From contig NZ_JAEKIS010000010.1 in assembly GCF_017311415.1 (NCBI RefSeq), positions 108,189 through 172,188 on the forward strand: a DNA stretch of 64,000 nucleotides, in the 5' to 3' direction. Shown here piece after piece: positions 46,861-56,949 of the stretch (its first letter is position 1; each line of letters starts with the position of its first letter). The notes below the pieces were generated by a model. It had not been told where the DNA came from. It did not search any database and was given only the letters and a program-made list of their open reading frames with translations. The translations under genes were made by a program, and so were the position numbers. Source of the DNA: Salipiger abyssi. Lineage in GTDB: Bacteria > Pseudomonadota > Alphaproteobacteria > Rhodobacterales > Rhodobacteraceae.

Positions 46861-48453
46861 ATGCTGAACAAGACCAGCTTCACAGTCACGCGCCGCATGG
46901 CGCTTCTGGGCGCTACGGCGCTGCTCACGCTGCCACGCACCACCTTGGCACAGACAGGGCCGGTCGAGGGCGGGCGCCTGGTGCTGATCGCCCGTCCCGA
47001 GCCCGCCACGCTGGGTCTCGGCCTGAACCTTCAGGCGCCGACGATCTATGTCGGCGGCAAGATTTTCGAGAGCCTCCTGACCTATACCACCGATCTGGAG
47101 CCGATGCCCTCGCTCGCGAAATCCTGGAGCATTTCCGAGGACGGGCTGACCTACCGGTTCGAGTTGCAGCAGAACGCGACCTGGCATGACGGCACGCCCT
47201 TCACCTCGGCGGATGTGGTCTTTACCGCCGACGACATGATGCGCAGCTCGCATCCGCGCTGGAAGCTGCTCGCCGAAACCTATGTGGAGCGCATCGAGGC
47301 CGATGGCGATTTCGCCGTGACCTTCACGCTCAGGGAGCCCTTCTCGGCCTTCATCTACGCCTTCGAGCTGAGCTCGCTGCCGATCATGGCCAGGCATATC
47401 TATGAGGGCACCGATTATCGCACCAACCCCGCGAACAACGCCCCCATCGGCACCGGGCCGTTCAAATTCGTGAGCTGGAACCGCGGCCAGTCGATCGAGC
47501 TGGAACGCTATGAGGACTATTGGGACGACAGCGCCGCGCATCTCGACCGGGTGACCTTTCTGGTGATCCCCGATGCGGCCTCGCGCGAGACGGCCTTCGA
47601 ACAGCAAATGGTCGATGTGCTGCGGCCGGGCGATGTCGAGGGCTTCGTCGCGCGCCGCCTGTCCGAGACCGACGATGTGGTCATGACGACGATGGGCGAA
47701 GAGTTCTACGCGCCGCATGCCTTCATCCAGATGAACCTGCGCAAGCCGCCCTTCAACAACCTCAAGATCCGCCAGGCGGTCATGCATGCGGTCGACCGCA
47801 ACTTCATCTCGAACAATATCTGGTTCGGCATGGCGGCACCGGCGACCGGCCCGGTCTCGTCGCGCACCGCGTTTTACGAGCCTGACGTGACACCATACCC
47901 GTTCGACATCGAGAAAGCGCAGAGCCTTGTCGCCGAAAGCGGGCTGAGCGGCGACGATCTGAAGGTGACGCTGACGCCCCTGCCCTATGGCCAGCAATGG
48001 GACCGCACCGCGGAATACATCGCGCAGCAGCTCACGCAGGCCGGGCTCGACGTGTCGATCAAGGGGGTGGACGTGTCCGGCTGGGCGCAGGCGCTCTCGA
48101 CCTGGGAGTTCGATCTGGCGCTCAACTACACCTACCAATACGCCCACCCGGCGCTGGGGGTGGCGCGGCACTATCTCAGCTCGAACATCATTCAGGGCAC
48201 CCCCGCCGCCAATAACGAGGGCTATTCCAACCCCGAGGCCGACAGGCTCTTTGCCGAGGCCGCCAATTCGGTCGACCCGGAAGAGACCCAGCGCCTCTAT
48301 ACCGAGGTGCAGAAACTGCTCGTGGACGATGTGGCGCTCGGCTGGATCTTCGAGATGCGCTCGCCGACGATCTACCGCGATACGGTGAACGAGGTCGTCA
48401 CCAGCGCAATCGGCGCCATGGACACCATGAAAGCGACCTGGAAGGCCGCCTGA
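46861..48453 (+). CDS. ABC importer solute-binding protein (family 5, peptide/opine type)
   Basis: A 530-residue periplasmic protein. The N-terminus has a twin-arginine-like segment (RRMALLGATALL) and cleavage is likely after ...TLAQ. The mature part carries the SBP family 5 pattern EPMPSLAKSWSISEDGLTYRFEL and YGTGPFKF-like PIGTGPFKFVSW. It captures the substrate for the two permeases and the fused ATPase that follow. Family 5 members bind peptides, opines, glutathione, nickel or sugars; here an acylated amine or oligoamide is the contextual guess. Start ATG 46861 with AGAGAGAAAAG upstream. Confidence 0.9.
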   Translation: MLNKTSFTVTRRMALLGATALLTLPRTTLAQTGPVEGGRLVLIARPEPATLGLGLNLQAPTIYVGGKIFESLLTYTTDLEPMPSLAKSWSISEDGLTYRFELQQNATWHDGTPFTSADVVFTADDMMRSSHPRWKLLAETYVERIEADGDFAVTFTLREPFSAFIYAFELSSLPIMARHIYEGTDYRTNPANNAPIGTGPFKFVSWNRGQSIELERYEDYWDDSAAHLDRVTFLVIPDAASRETAFEQQMVDVLRPGDVEGFVARRLSETDDVVMTTMGEEFYAPHAFIQMNLRKPPFNNLKIRQAVMHAVDRNFISNNIWFGMAAPATGPVSSRTAFYEPDVTPYPFDIEKAQSLVAESGLSGDDLKVTLTPLPYGQQWDRTAEYIAQQLTQAGLDVSIKGVDVSGWAQALSTWEFDLALNYTYQYAHPALGVARHYLSSNIIQGTPAANNEGYSNPEADRLFAEAANSVDPEETQRLYTEVQKLLVDDVALGWIFEMRSPTIYRDTVNEVVTSAIGAMDTMKATWKAA

Positions 48454-48508
48454 CCGTCGCGCGGGAAGCGCCGCAGGCGCGCTTCCCGCCAACTCGAAAG
48501 AGACCTTC

Positions 48509-49489
48509 ATGACATACAGAATATTCCTGACCCGGCTGGGCAATGGCCTGCTGGTCCTGATCGGCGTTGCCATCATGAATTTCACGCTGGTGCATATGGC
48601 GCCCGGCGATCCCGCGATGATCTTTGCCGGCGAGGCCGGCGGCGGCGACGAAACCTATGTCGAGCAGCTCCGCGAGGAGATGGGGCTCGACAAGCCGCTG
48701 GTGACCCAGTTCGCGATCTATGCCGGCGATCTGCTGCGCGGCGATCTGGGCTATTCGTTCCGCAACCAGCGCGACGTCGCCAGCATGATCGCCGAGCGCA
48801 TCCCCGCCACGCTGCTGCTGACCATGACCGCCTTCGGCATCGCGCTGATCATCGGCGTGGTCTTCGGCATGCTGGGCGGCTGGTTTCGCAATACCCTGCT
48901 CGACCGGGGCCTGATGATCGTCACCCTCGTGCTTTATGCGACACCGCTGTTCTGGCTGGCGATGATGTTCGTGCTGCTGTTTTCCGTCCGGCTGGGCTGG
49001 TTCCCGCCCTTCGGGATGCAATCGGTGCTGGTGCCCGATGCGCCGCTGGAGCGGATGCTGGATATCGGGCGCCACCTGGTCCTGCCCGCCTTCTCGCTGG
49101 GGCTGTTCTATGCCGCGACCTATGCGCGGCTGATGCGGGCCTCGGTGATCAACGTCTCCAACGCCGATTTCGTCAAGACCGCCCGCGCCAAGGGCGTGCC
49201 CGGCGGCCGCATCCTGCGCGTGCATGTGCTGCGCAACGCCATCCTGCCGGTCTTTTCGCTGGCCAGCGTGCAGATCGGCCAGCTGATCGGCGGCGCCGTG
49301 CTGACCGAGACGGTCTTTGCCTGGCCCGGGATCGGGCGGCTGATGTTCGACGCGATCCTTCAGCGCGACTACCCCGTCATCCTGGGCGTGTTCCTGACCA
49401 CCGCCCTGCTGGTCATCCTGGTCAACATCGCCACGGACCTTCTTTACCGCATCGTCGATCCCCGGATCGAAACCAGCGCCGGGAGCTGA
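48509..49489 (+). CDS. ABC importer inner-membrane permease (DppB-type)
   Basis: A 326-residue permease with an N-terminal hydrophobic segment (GLLVLIGVAIMNFTLVHMAPGDP, the usual DppB start), five further membrane helices and the EAA loop FVKTARAKGVPGGRILRVHV. Its C-terminal end reads LLYRIVDPRI, the classic DppB ending. It pairs with the next permease to form the translocation pore. The gap to the next gene is five bases. Confidence 0.92.
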   Translation: MTYRIFLTRLGNGLLVLIGVAIMNFTLVHMAPGDPAMIFAGEAGGGDETYVEQLREEMGLDKPLVTQFAIYAGDLLRGDLGYSFRNQRDVASMIAERIPATLLLTMTAFGIALIIGVVFGMLGGWFRNTLLDRGLMIVTLVLYATPLFWLAMMFVLLFSVRLGWFPPFGMQSVLVPDAPLERMLDIGRHLVLPAFSLGLFYAATYARLMRASVINVSNADFVKTARAKGVPGGRILRVHVLRNAILPVFSLASVQIGQLIGGAVLTETVFAWPGIGRLMFDAILQRDYPVILGVFLTTALLVILVNIATDLLYRIVDPRIETSAGS

Positions 49490-49494
49490 GGATC

Positions 49495-50321
49495 ATGAAA
49501 ACCCTTCTGAAAAACACTCCGCTTGTCATCGGGCTCGGGCTGCTCGCCCTGATCGTGGTGATCGCGGTCTTCGCCCATGTCTTTTACCCCGTGTCGCCCT
49601 GGCAAAGCTCTGCCATTCCTCTGCTCGAACCGTTCGCGGACGACACCCTGCCCCTGGGCAGCGACATGCTGGGACGCGACGTCGCCGCCGGCATCGCCTA
49701 TGGCGCGCGGGTCTCGCTGACGGTGGGGGTGGTCTCCACCATCATCTCGATCACGCTCGGCGTGGCCATCGGCGCCCTGGCGGGGTTCTACGGCGGCATG
49801 CTCGACAACCTGCTCATGCGCTTCACCGAACTCTTCCAGACCGTGCCGCAATTCGCCATGGCGGTGGTCTTTGTGGCGATCTTTTCGCCCTCGCTCACCA
49901 CCATCGTGCTGGCAATCAGCCTGGTGTCCTGGCCACCGGTCGCCCGCCTCGTGCGCGGCGAGGTGATGAGCCTCAAGACCCGCGAATTCGTCAAGGCGGG
50001 GATCGTTCTCGGCGAAAGCGAGGGCGCGCTGATCTTCCGGCATATCCTACCGAACGCGGTCTCGCCCATCGTCGTCATGGCCTCGCTCATGGTGGCGACC
50101 GCAATCCTGACCGAAAGCGCGCTGTCCTTCCTCGGCCTCGGAGACCGCAACATGATCTCATGGGGATACATGATCGGCGCCTCGCGCACGATGCTGCGGG
50201 ACGCCTGGTGGCTGAGCGTCTTCCCGGGCCTTGCCATCGTCGTCACCGTCGTCGCCGTCAACCTGATCGGCGAAGGCTTTGAAAAAGCCCTCAACCCGCA
50301 AGCTCATGGGGAGCGCAAGGC

Positions 50322-50325
<4 letters not shown>
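49495..50325 (+). CDS. ABC importer inner-membrane permease (DppC-type)
   Basis: A 276-residue permease of the DppC group. It begins with one membrane segment, then PLGSDMLGRDVAAGIAYGARVSL (the DppC signature), and has the EAA loop FVKAGIVLGESEGALIFRHI before NAVSPIVVMA. Its stop overlaps the start of the ATPase gene (ATGA). Together with the DppB-type partner it forms the channel for the substrate held by the 46861 protein. Confidence 0.92.
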
Positions 50326-51958
<1,633 letters not shown>

Positions 51959-51962
<4 letters not shown>

Positions 51963-52504
51963 GCAAGGACAGCACCAAGCCCGATGTCGTCCCCGGGTGT
52001 CGCGGCATCGAACATATCGGCCTCACGGTACCCGATCTCGATCAGGCCGTCGGGTTTTTCTCCTCCGTCTTCGGCTGGGAAAAGATCTACGAGCTCGGCC
52101 CCTTCGCCTCGCAGGACGGCTGGATCGAACGCCAGCTTGCGGTGCCGCCGGGCACGGTGATGGAACGGCTCGCCTTCATGCGCTGCGCGAACGGCGCCAA
52201 TCTCGAACTTTTCCAGTATTCCGCGCCGGATCAGGCCCGCACACTGCCCGCGAACAGCGATGTCGGCGGCCACCATCTGGCCTTTTATGTCGACGATTTC
52301 GCAGCCGCTCTCGCCTGTCTCCGTCGTCACGGTGTCGAGCTGCTGGGAACGCCAGTGGTCCGTGACGCAGGGCCGAGCGGCGGGCAGACCTGGATCTATT
52401 TCCGGACGCCTTGGGGCCTGACCTGCGAACTGGTAAGCTTTCCGGCGGGCAAGGCCTATGAGCGCGACAGCGACCGGCTCCTGTGGCAACCTCAGCCATT
52501 GTGA
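51959..52504 (+). CDS. VOC-superfamily (glyoxalase/bleomycin-resistance/dioxygenase) protein
   Basis: A 181-residue protein with paired beta-alpha-beta-beta-beta units: IEHIGLTVPDLDQAVGFF (His metal ligand), then GGHHLAFYVDDFAAALA with a second His, and a late TPWGLTCELVSF with the Glu ligand. Such folds hold one metal and act as isomerases, epimerases, lyases or dioxygenases. In this operon it may isomerise or open an intermediate; no specific reaction can be assigned. It overlaps the ATPase gene and is followed by the regulator. Confidence 0.82.
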
Positions 52505-52541
52505 GGGCGGATCGCGATGAAGAAACGAAAAGAGTGGCAGA

Positions 52542-53207
52542 ATGAGTGAGCGCAAGCAGAAGGCCGATGCATCGACGACGATGAGCATGTCGATCGCCTC
52601 CGACATCAGGGCCGCCGTCCTCTCCGGCGAGCTGACGCCCGGGCAGCGCATTCGCCAGGAGCAGCTCGCCGAGCGCTATGGCACCAGCCGCATTCCGGTG
52701 CGCGAGGCGCTGAGGATTCTCGAACGCGACGGTCTGGTGGTCTTTGTGCCGAACAACGGCGCCTGGATCGCCGAGGTCGACATGGCCGAATGCGTCGAGA
52801 TCTACAAGATCCGCGAGCGGCTCGAACCGCTGGCGCTGTCAGAGAGCATCCCCAGAATGACGCCCGAGACGCTGACCCGGCTCGAAGAGCTCCACAAGGG
52901 CTGCGAAGCCGCCCCCGATACCGAGACCTTCCTGCGGCTGGATCGCGAATTTCACCTGCTGACCTATTCCTGCGCAGAGGCACCGATGCTGCTTGGCATG
53001 ATCGAGCGGTTCTGGAGCACGACCCAGCATTACCGCCGCACCTATTCCGACATTCTGGGTGCGCAGGGGCAATGGATCATCCATGCCGAGCACGGGCTGT
53101 TATTGTCGGCGATCAGCCGCAGGGACTGCGAAGAGGCCGAAAACCTGCTTCGCGCACATATCCGCAAGACCCGAACCAAGCTGGAAGAGGCGTTTTGCTC
53201 GATCTAA
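52542..53207 (+). CDS. GntR-family transcriptional regulator (FCD domain)
   Basis: A 221-residue regulator. The GntR helix-turn-helix contains LSGELTPGQRIRQEQLAERYG and SRIPVREALRILERDGLV, the recognition part. The C-terminal all-alpha FCD domain carries the acid/His metal site FLRLDREFHLL. It closes the right-hand operon, 37 bases after the VOC gene, and is the natural candidate to bind the AATGTATCCATT palindromes in the 43558-44086 region and switch both operons with a pathway intermediate as effector. Confidence 0.88.
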   Translation: MSERKQKADASTTMSMSIASDIRAAVLSGELTPGQRIRQEQLAERYGTSRIPVREALRILERDGLVVFVPNNGAWIAEVDMAECVEIYKIRERLEPLALSESIPRMTPETLTRLEELHKGCEAAPDTETFLRLDREFHLLTYSCAEAPMLLGMIERFWSTTQHYRRTYSDILGAQGQWIIHAEHGLLLSAISRRDCEEAENLLRAHIRKTRTKLEEAFCSI

Positions 53208-53273
53208 GACCGAAAGCGTCCGGGGCACGCGCGCACCGCTGTGCATGCCTCCAAAAACAAAAGCCGGCCGGGG

Positions 53274-53533
53274 TCACGGCCATTGCTGCGCTGCGTGTAG
53301 AACGCGCAAGACGCTTACGATTTCCCGGGTTTCAGCGTGGACCACGATGTAATTCGGACACACAAACACCTCGCGCGTGCCGGTGACACGACCAAGGCGA
53401 TAGATCTGGGATGGTCTCTAAGTCGCGCGGCCTTGTCGTGGATTTCGTCCTTGAGAGACTGGGCGGCACCGGGATTGTCGTCAGAGATATCGTCGATAAT
53501 CGCCAGAAGGTCGGCGATTGCCGTTGCCTTCCA
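53274..53533 (-). pseudogene. parE/relE-type toxin remnant
   Basis: Reading on the minus strand, the fragment WKATAIADLLAIIDDISDD continues to KDEIHDKAARLRDHPR and then, after loss of one base near 53400-53408, resumes in the next frame as YRLGRVTGTREVFVCPNYIV to the stop at 53274. This is the ParE ribonuclease/gyrase-toxin fold, but the first codons with the start are missing. The antitoxin remnant lies directly upstream, overlapping as parDE operons do. The toxin is not functional as written. Confidence 0.75.
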
Positions 53534-53680
53534 TTACGACCGTGCACGGTGCTTTCCGTCAATCAGCGCCTGAACGTCCTGCATCGCCTGCCCATCTGAC
53601 TTTGCCGGGCGCGGGTCGTCCAGGGCTTCCTGTACCTTGACGCGAAACCAGGCGTCATAGGCATTGGGATCGGCCGTCAA
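53534..53680 (-). pseudogene. Truncated RelB/ParD-type antitoxin
   Basis: The C-terminal 48 residues (SLTADPNAYDAWFRVKV onward, ending IDGKHRARS) match the conserved tail of RelB/ParD-type antitoxins that pair with ParE toxins. The DNA-binding N-terminus is absent: upstream of TTG 53680 the frame runs into unrelated sequence with no plausible start. It stops one base before the toxin fragment begins (TAATGG), the normal overlap. The pair is a dead toxin-antitoxin module. Confidence 0.6.
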
Positions 53681-53694
53681 GCTCGATACAGCGC

Positions 53695-53802
53695 ATGATC
53701 TATCAGGCCGCGCAGGGCTGCGGGCTGCTCTACGGGATCGCGGCGGCAATGATCGCCGTTTTCTCGGGCTGGCTGGCGTCGGTGGTCTTCAGCCGACCCT
53801 GA
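53695..53802 (+). CDS. Possible small hydrophobic protein or C-terminal fragment
   Basis: A 35-codon frame from ATG 53695 to TGA 53800 encodes a Gly/Ala-rich segment with one membrane-like stretch (GIAAAMIAVFSGWLASVVF). I see no convincing ribosome site. It could be a small membrane peptide or the tail of a lost membrane-protein gene, cut off where the antitoxin fragment begins. Low confidence. Confidence 0.2.
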   Translation: MIYQAAQGCGLLYGIAAAMIAVFSGWLASVVFSRP

Positions 53803-53855
53803 CGCCCCCTCGCCGCCTGCCGAACCGCCCTTTCCGCGAAAAGGCGGCAGCGGCG

Positions 53856-55016
53856 TCAGAGCGCCACCACCTCTTTGCCGCCCTGCCAGACACGGCGGAG
53901 CGCGATCTCATCCGAAAGGTGCAGCACATCTGCGCAGTATCCGGCGCAAAGCCGGCCGCGACCCGTGGCGCCGGCCAGACCGGCGGGCACCTCGGTCGCC
54001 ATCGCCGCCGCCTCGCAGAGCGGTACCTCGCAAAGCCCGACAAGGTTGCGGATGGCGGTGGCCAGCGGCAGATGCGCACCGGCCAGCGTGCCGTCCTCCA
54101 GCGCCAGACGGTCGCCGTCGCGCAGGATGCGGCGGCCATTGAGGGTGAACCCCGGCACGTCGCTGCCAGCGGTCGCCATCGCGTCGCTGACCAGAAAGAT
54201 CCGTCCGGGGCCGCGCTTGGCCCGCAGGGCGATGCCCATGCTGGCGGCGCTCACATGAATGCCGTCCGCGATCAGCCCCGCCGACAGCTCACCACGCGCA
54301 AGCGCGGTGCCGACCACGCCGGGGGCACGGCCGGTCATCTGGCTCTGCGCATTGAACAGATGGGTCACCACCCGCGCACCCGCCGCGATGGCCTCAAGGC
54401 AGGTTTCATAGGTGGCATCGGTGTGGCCCAGCGACACCAGCGCCCCGGCGGCGACCAGACGGCGGATCTGCGCGGGCGTCACGCTTTCGGGTGCCACGGT
54501 CAGCATCAGGAGGGGCAGGCGCGCGGCGGCGGCGCACAACATTTCCAGATCCGCCTCCTCCATGGGCCGGATCAGCGCCGGGTCATGGGCCCCCTTGCGC
54601 GACAGCGCAAGATGCGGCCCTTCGAGATGCAGCCCCAGGATGCCCGGCGTTCCCGCCGCCAGCGCCTCGGCCACCGCCGCGATGGCGCGGGCGACCTGTT
54701 CGGCGGTGTCGGTGATCAGCGTCGGCAGGATCGAGGTCGCGCCGATGGCGGCATGGGCGCGGGCCATGGTGGCCAGCGCCCCCGCATCGGTGCTGTTGTT
54801 CAGCATGACCCCGCCGCCGCCATTGACCTGAAGATCGACGAAACCGGGGGTCAGCAGGCCGCCGTCGAGCCGGGTGACGATCGCCTCCCCCGGCAGATCC
54901 GCTTCCGGCACGATCGCGGCGATCCGGTCCCCCCGGATCAGCAGCGCATGGCCGGACAGTCGCCCGCCCGGTTGCAGGATGTCGGCGCCGACAAGCGCGA
55001 TGAGCGGTCCGGTCAT
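53856..55016 (-). CDS. nagA: N-acetylglucosamine-6-phosphate deacetylase
   Basis: A 386-residue metal-dependent amidohydrolase. Signatures: TPGFVDLQVNGGGG (the NagA form of the first metal motif), LGLHLEGPHLA (metal Glu), VSLGHTDATYE, VTHLFNAQSQMTGRAPG and the catalytic Asp in FLVSDAMATAGS. It removes acetate from GlcNAc-6-phosphate or the GalNAc equivalent in the cytoplasm. It is the last gene of the seven-gene operon starting at the sulfatase; the upstream SIS gene overlaps its start (ATGA). Confidence 0.93.
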   Translation of the reverse strand: MTGPLIALVGADILQPGGRLSGHALLIRGDRIAAIVPEADLPGEAIVTRLDGGLLTPGFVDLQVNGGGGVMLNNSTDAGALATMARAHAAIGATSILPTLITDTAEQVARAIAAVAEALAAGTPGILGLHLEGPHLALSRKGAHDPALIRPMEEADLEMLCAAAARLPLLMLTVAPESVTPAQIRRLVAAGALVSLGHTDATYETCLEAIAAGARVVTHLFNAQSQMTGRAPGVVGTALARGELSAGLIADGIHVSAASMGIALRAKRGPGRIFLVSDAMATAGSDVPGFTLNGRRILRDGDRLALEDGTLAGAHLPLATAIRNLVGLCEVPLCEAAAMATEVPAGLAGATGRGRLCAGYCADVLHLSDEIALRRVWQGGKEVVAL

Positions 55017-56059
55017 AGGGTCTCCGTCACTTTCCGCAGGTTGCGCGGGGCGTCCGGGTTGCCGCCCCGCGATGTCGCGAAAGCTTCCACCATTGCGTAG
55101 AAGGATACCAGCAGCGACAGCGGTTCGGTCATCGGATGGCCGGTTGCCACATGCTCCAACACTGTGGCCTTGGCAACCTTGCTCGTGGTGGCAAAGACCC
55201 GCGCGCCCTTGGTCGTCAGATCGTCCGCCGCCTGCGCCAGACTGTCCTCCGCCGCGTCAGCCCCCGCAAAGCACAGCACCGGAAAGCCTTCGTCGACAAT
55301 CGAAACGGGGCCGTGCAGCACCTCGGCGGCGGAATAGCTCTCGGCGTGCAGCTGACAGGTTTCCTTGAACTTCAGCGCAGCCTCGTTCGAGGTGGCAAAG
55401 GTCAGGCCCCGACCCAGCGTGAAGAGCGAGGTGCGCTCGGCCAGCGCCGCACGCAGTTCCGGCCAGGTCAGGTGCCCGGCCTTCTCGAGCTGCGCCGGAA
55501 GATCCTTCAGCGCAGCCAGCAGCCCCGCGTCGCGCTGCCATTCCGCCAGCAGCCACAGCGCGGCGACTGCGGAGGTCACGTAGGTCTTGGTCGCGGCCAC
55601 GCTCAGCTCGGGCCCTGCGTGGATGTCAATCACATGATCGCTAAGGCCTGCCAGCGGCGAGGCGGGGTCGTTGGTCAGCGCAAGGCTGAACGCGCCGCCC
55701 TTGCGGGCCGCGTCGCTCATGGCGACAATGTCGGGGCTGCGGCCCGACTGCGACACCCCGAGGCAGACCGCCCCCTCCAGCTTCAGCGCCGCGCCGTAGA
55801 TCGAGGCCAGCGACGGCCCGAGCGAGGCGACGGGACGGCCGGTCATGATCTCGGCGGCATATTTGAAGCCGGTGCAGACATGATCCGACGAACCGCGCGC
55901 CACCGTGACGATCATGCCCGGATCGGCGGCCCGGAGCGCCGCTGCCGCAGCGGCGATCTGCGGTCCGCCGCGCTCAAGAAGGCGCGCAACCGCTCTGGGG
56001 ATCTCTTCGATCTCCTGACGCATCAGGGTTGGGGCGGGCACGGTTGCGGTCATGGTCAC
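55013..56059 (-). CDS. Double-SIS-domain amino-sugar-6-phosphate deaminase/isomerase (NagB-II/AgaS type)
   Basis: A 348-residue protein with two SIS domains and no glutaminase domain. The first contains VTVARGSSDHVCTGFKYAAE and GVSQSGRSPDIVAMSDAARKG; the second GRGLTFATSNEAALKFKETC with the AEVLHGPVSIVD segment. It ends SRGGNPDAPRNLRKVTETL, typical of the NagB-II group, which deaminates glucosamine-6-phosphate to fructose-6-phosphate. No classical NagB is present, so it fills that step here; an AgaS-like galactosamine specificity is also possible. Overlaps both neighbours. Confidence 0.88.
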   Translation of the reverse strand: MTMTATVPAPTLMRQEIEEIPRAVARLLERGGPQIAAAAAALRAADPGMIVTVARGSSDHVCTGFKYAAEIMTGRPVASLGPSLASIYGAALKLEGAVCLGVSQSGRSPDIVAMSDAARKGGAFSLALTNDPASPLAGLSDHVIDIHAGPELSVAATKTYVTSAVAALWLLAEWQRDAGLLAALKDLPAQLEKAGHLTWPELRAALAERTSLFTLGRGLTFATSNEAALKFKETCQLHAESYSAAEVLHGPVSIVDEGFPVLCFAGADAAEDSLAQAADDLTTKGARVFATTSKVAKATVLEHVATGHPMTEPLSLLVSFYAMVEAFATSRGGNPDAPRNLRKVTETL

Positions 56060-56949
56060 GAGTGTCCTTTCAGAAGGTCCAGGCGGAAACGCCGCGCCAG
56101 CGCCAGCGCGCCGTCGAGCGGCGTTCCGGCGGGGGCGGTGACATCCGCTCTCAGGCTGTCGGGCAGGAATGTTCTATAGCGCGAGCCAAGGCCGCCAGTC
56201 AGGCAGACCGCCGCGCCGGGCTGGTGGCCAAGTGCGGCCAGCGCGCGGGCGAGGTAGTCGGCGCCGCGCCGCATGAGCGCCAGCCCGGCGGAATCCCCGG
56301 CCTCGGCGGCGGCGACAACCGACGGGGCAAACCCGCCGTAATCGCCCGGCGTTGCCGTGCCGGAAAAAGCGATGATCGCAGCTCGCGAGCGGTCGAAACG
56401 GACAAGGGCGTCTTCCAGCAGCGGGGTGGTTTCGGCGAAGCCGTCCAGCACATGCAGGCAGGCGCGCAGCAATTCGCGCCCCAGCCAGGCTCCCGACGCC
56501 TCGTCGCCCAGCGCCAGGCCATGGCCTCCGGCAAGGCGGATCTTTTCGCCGGTCTTGCGGGCGAGGAACGAGCCCGTGCCGATGCCCGCGACATAACCGT
56601 CCCGGCGACCAAGCGCACCCGTCACTGCCGCCTGCCGGTCGTCCTCGACCCGGATCTGGTCGAAAGGCAACCTCGCGGCAATTGTCGCGCCGGCCGCGGC
56701 ATCCAGCACTCCGGCCAGCCCGGCATAGGCCGGGATAGCTCGGAGGTCAGCCGTATCGAGCCCCGCCGCCGCGCTCAGCGCCGCGAGGCCCCCGGCGATC
56801 TCGGCAAGGGCGCCCTCTCTGTCGGTGTGCATATTGGCATGTCCGGCAGTGACCCGCGTCACCTGCCCGTCGCGGCACAGCGCCAGCCGGCAGGTCGAGC
56901 CGCCACCATCTATCGCGATGAGCGCCTGGTCCTGCCGAAGCCTGCTCAT
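56056..56949 (-). CDS. BadF/BadG-type ATPase, predicted N-acetylhexosamine kinase
   Basis: A 297-residue ASKHA-fold kinase: the phosphate-1 loop ALIAIDGGGSTCRLAL, then AGLAGVLDAAAG, the second phosphate loop VAGIGTGSFLARK and the adenosine motif VCLTGGLGSRY. This BadF-like group contains bacterial GlcNAc kinases such as human NAGK homologues. It would phosphorylate the free amino sugar after import. Start ATG 56949 overlaps the tctA stop (ATGA); a longer frame upstream lies within tctA and is rejected. Confidence 0.85.
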   Translation of the reverse strand: MSRLRQDQALIAIDGGGSTCRLALCRDGQVTRVTAGHANMHTDREGALAEIAGGLAALSAAAGLDTADLRAIPAYAGLAGVLDAAAGATIAARLPFDQIRVEDDRQAAVTGALGRRDGYVAGIGTGSFLARKTGEKIRLAGGHGLALGDEASGAWLGRELLRACLHVLDGFAETTPLLEDALVRFDRSRAAIIAFSGTATPGDYGGFAPSVVAAAEAGDSAGLALMRRGADYLARALAALGHQPGAAVCLTGGLGSRYRTFLPDSLRADVTAPAGTPLDGALALARRFRLDLLKGHS

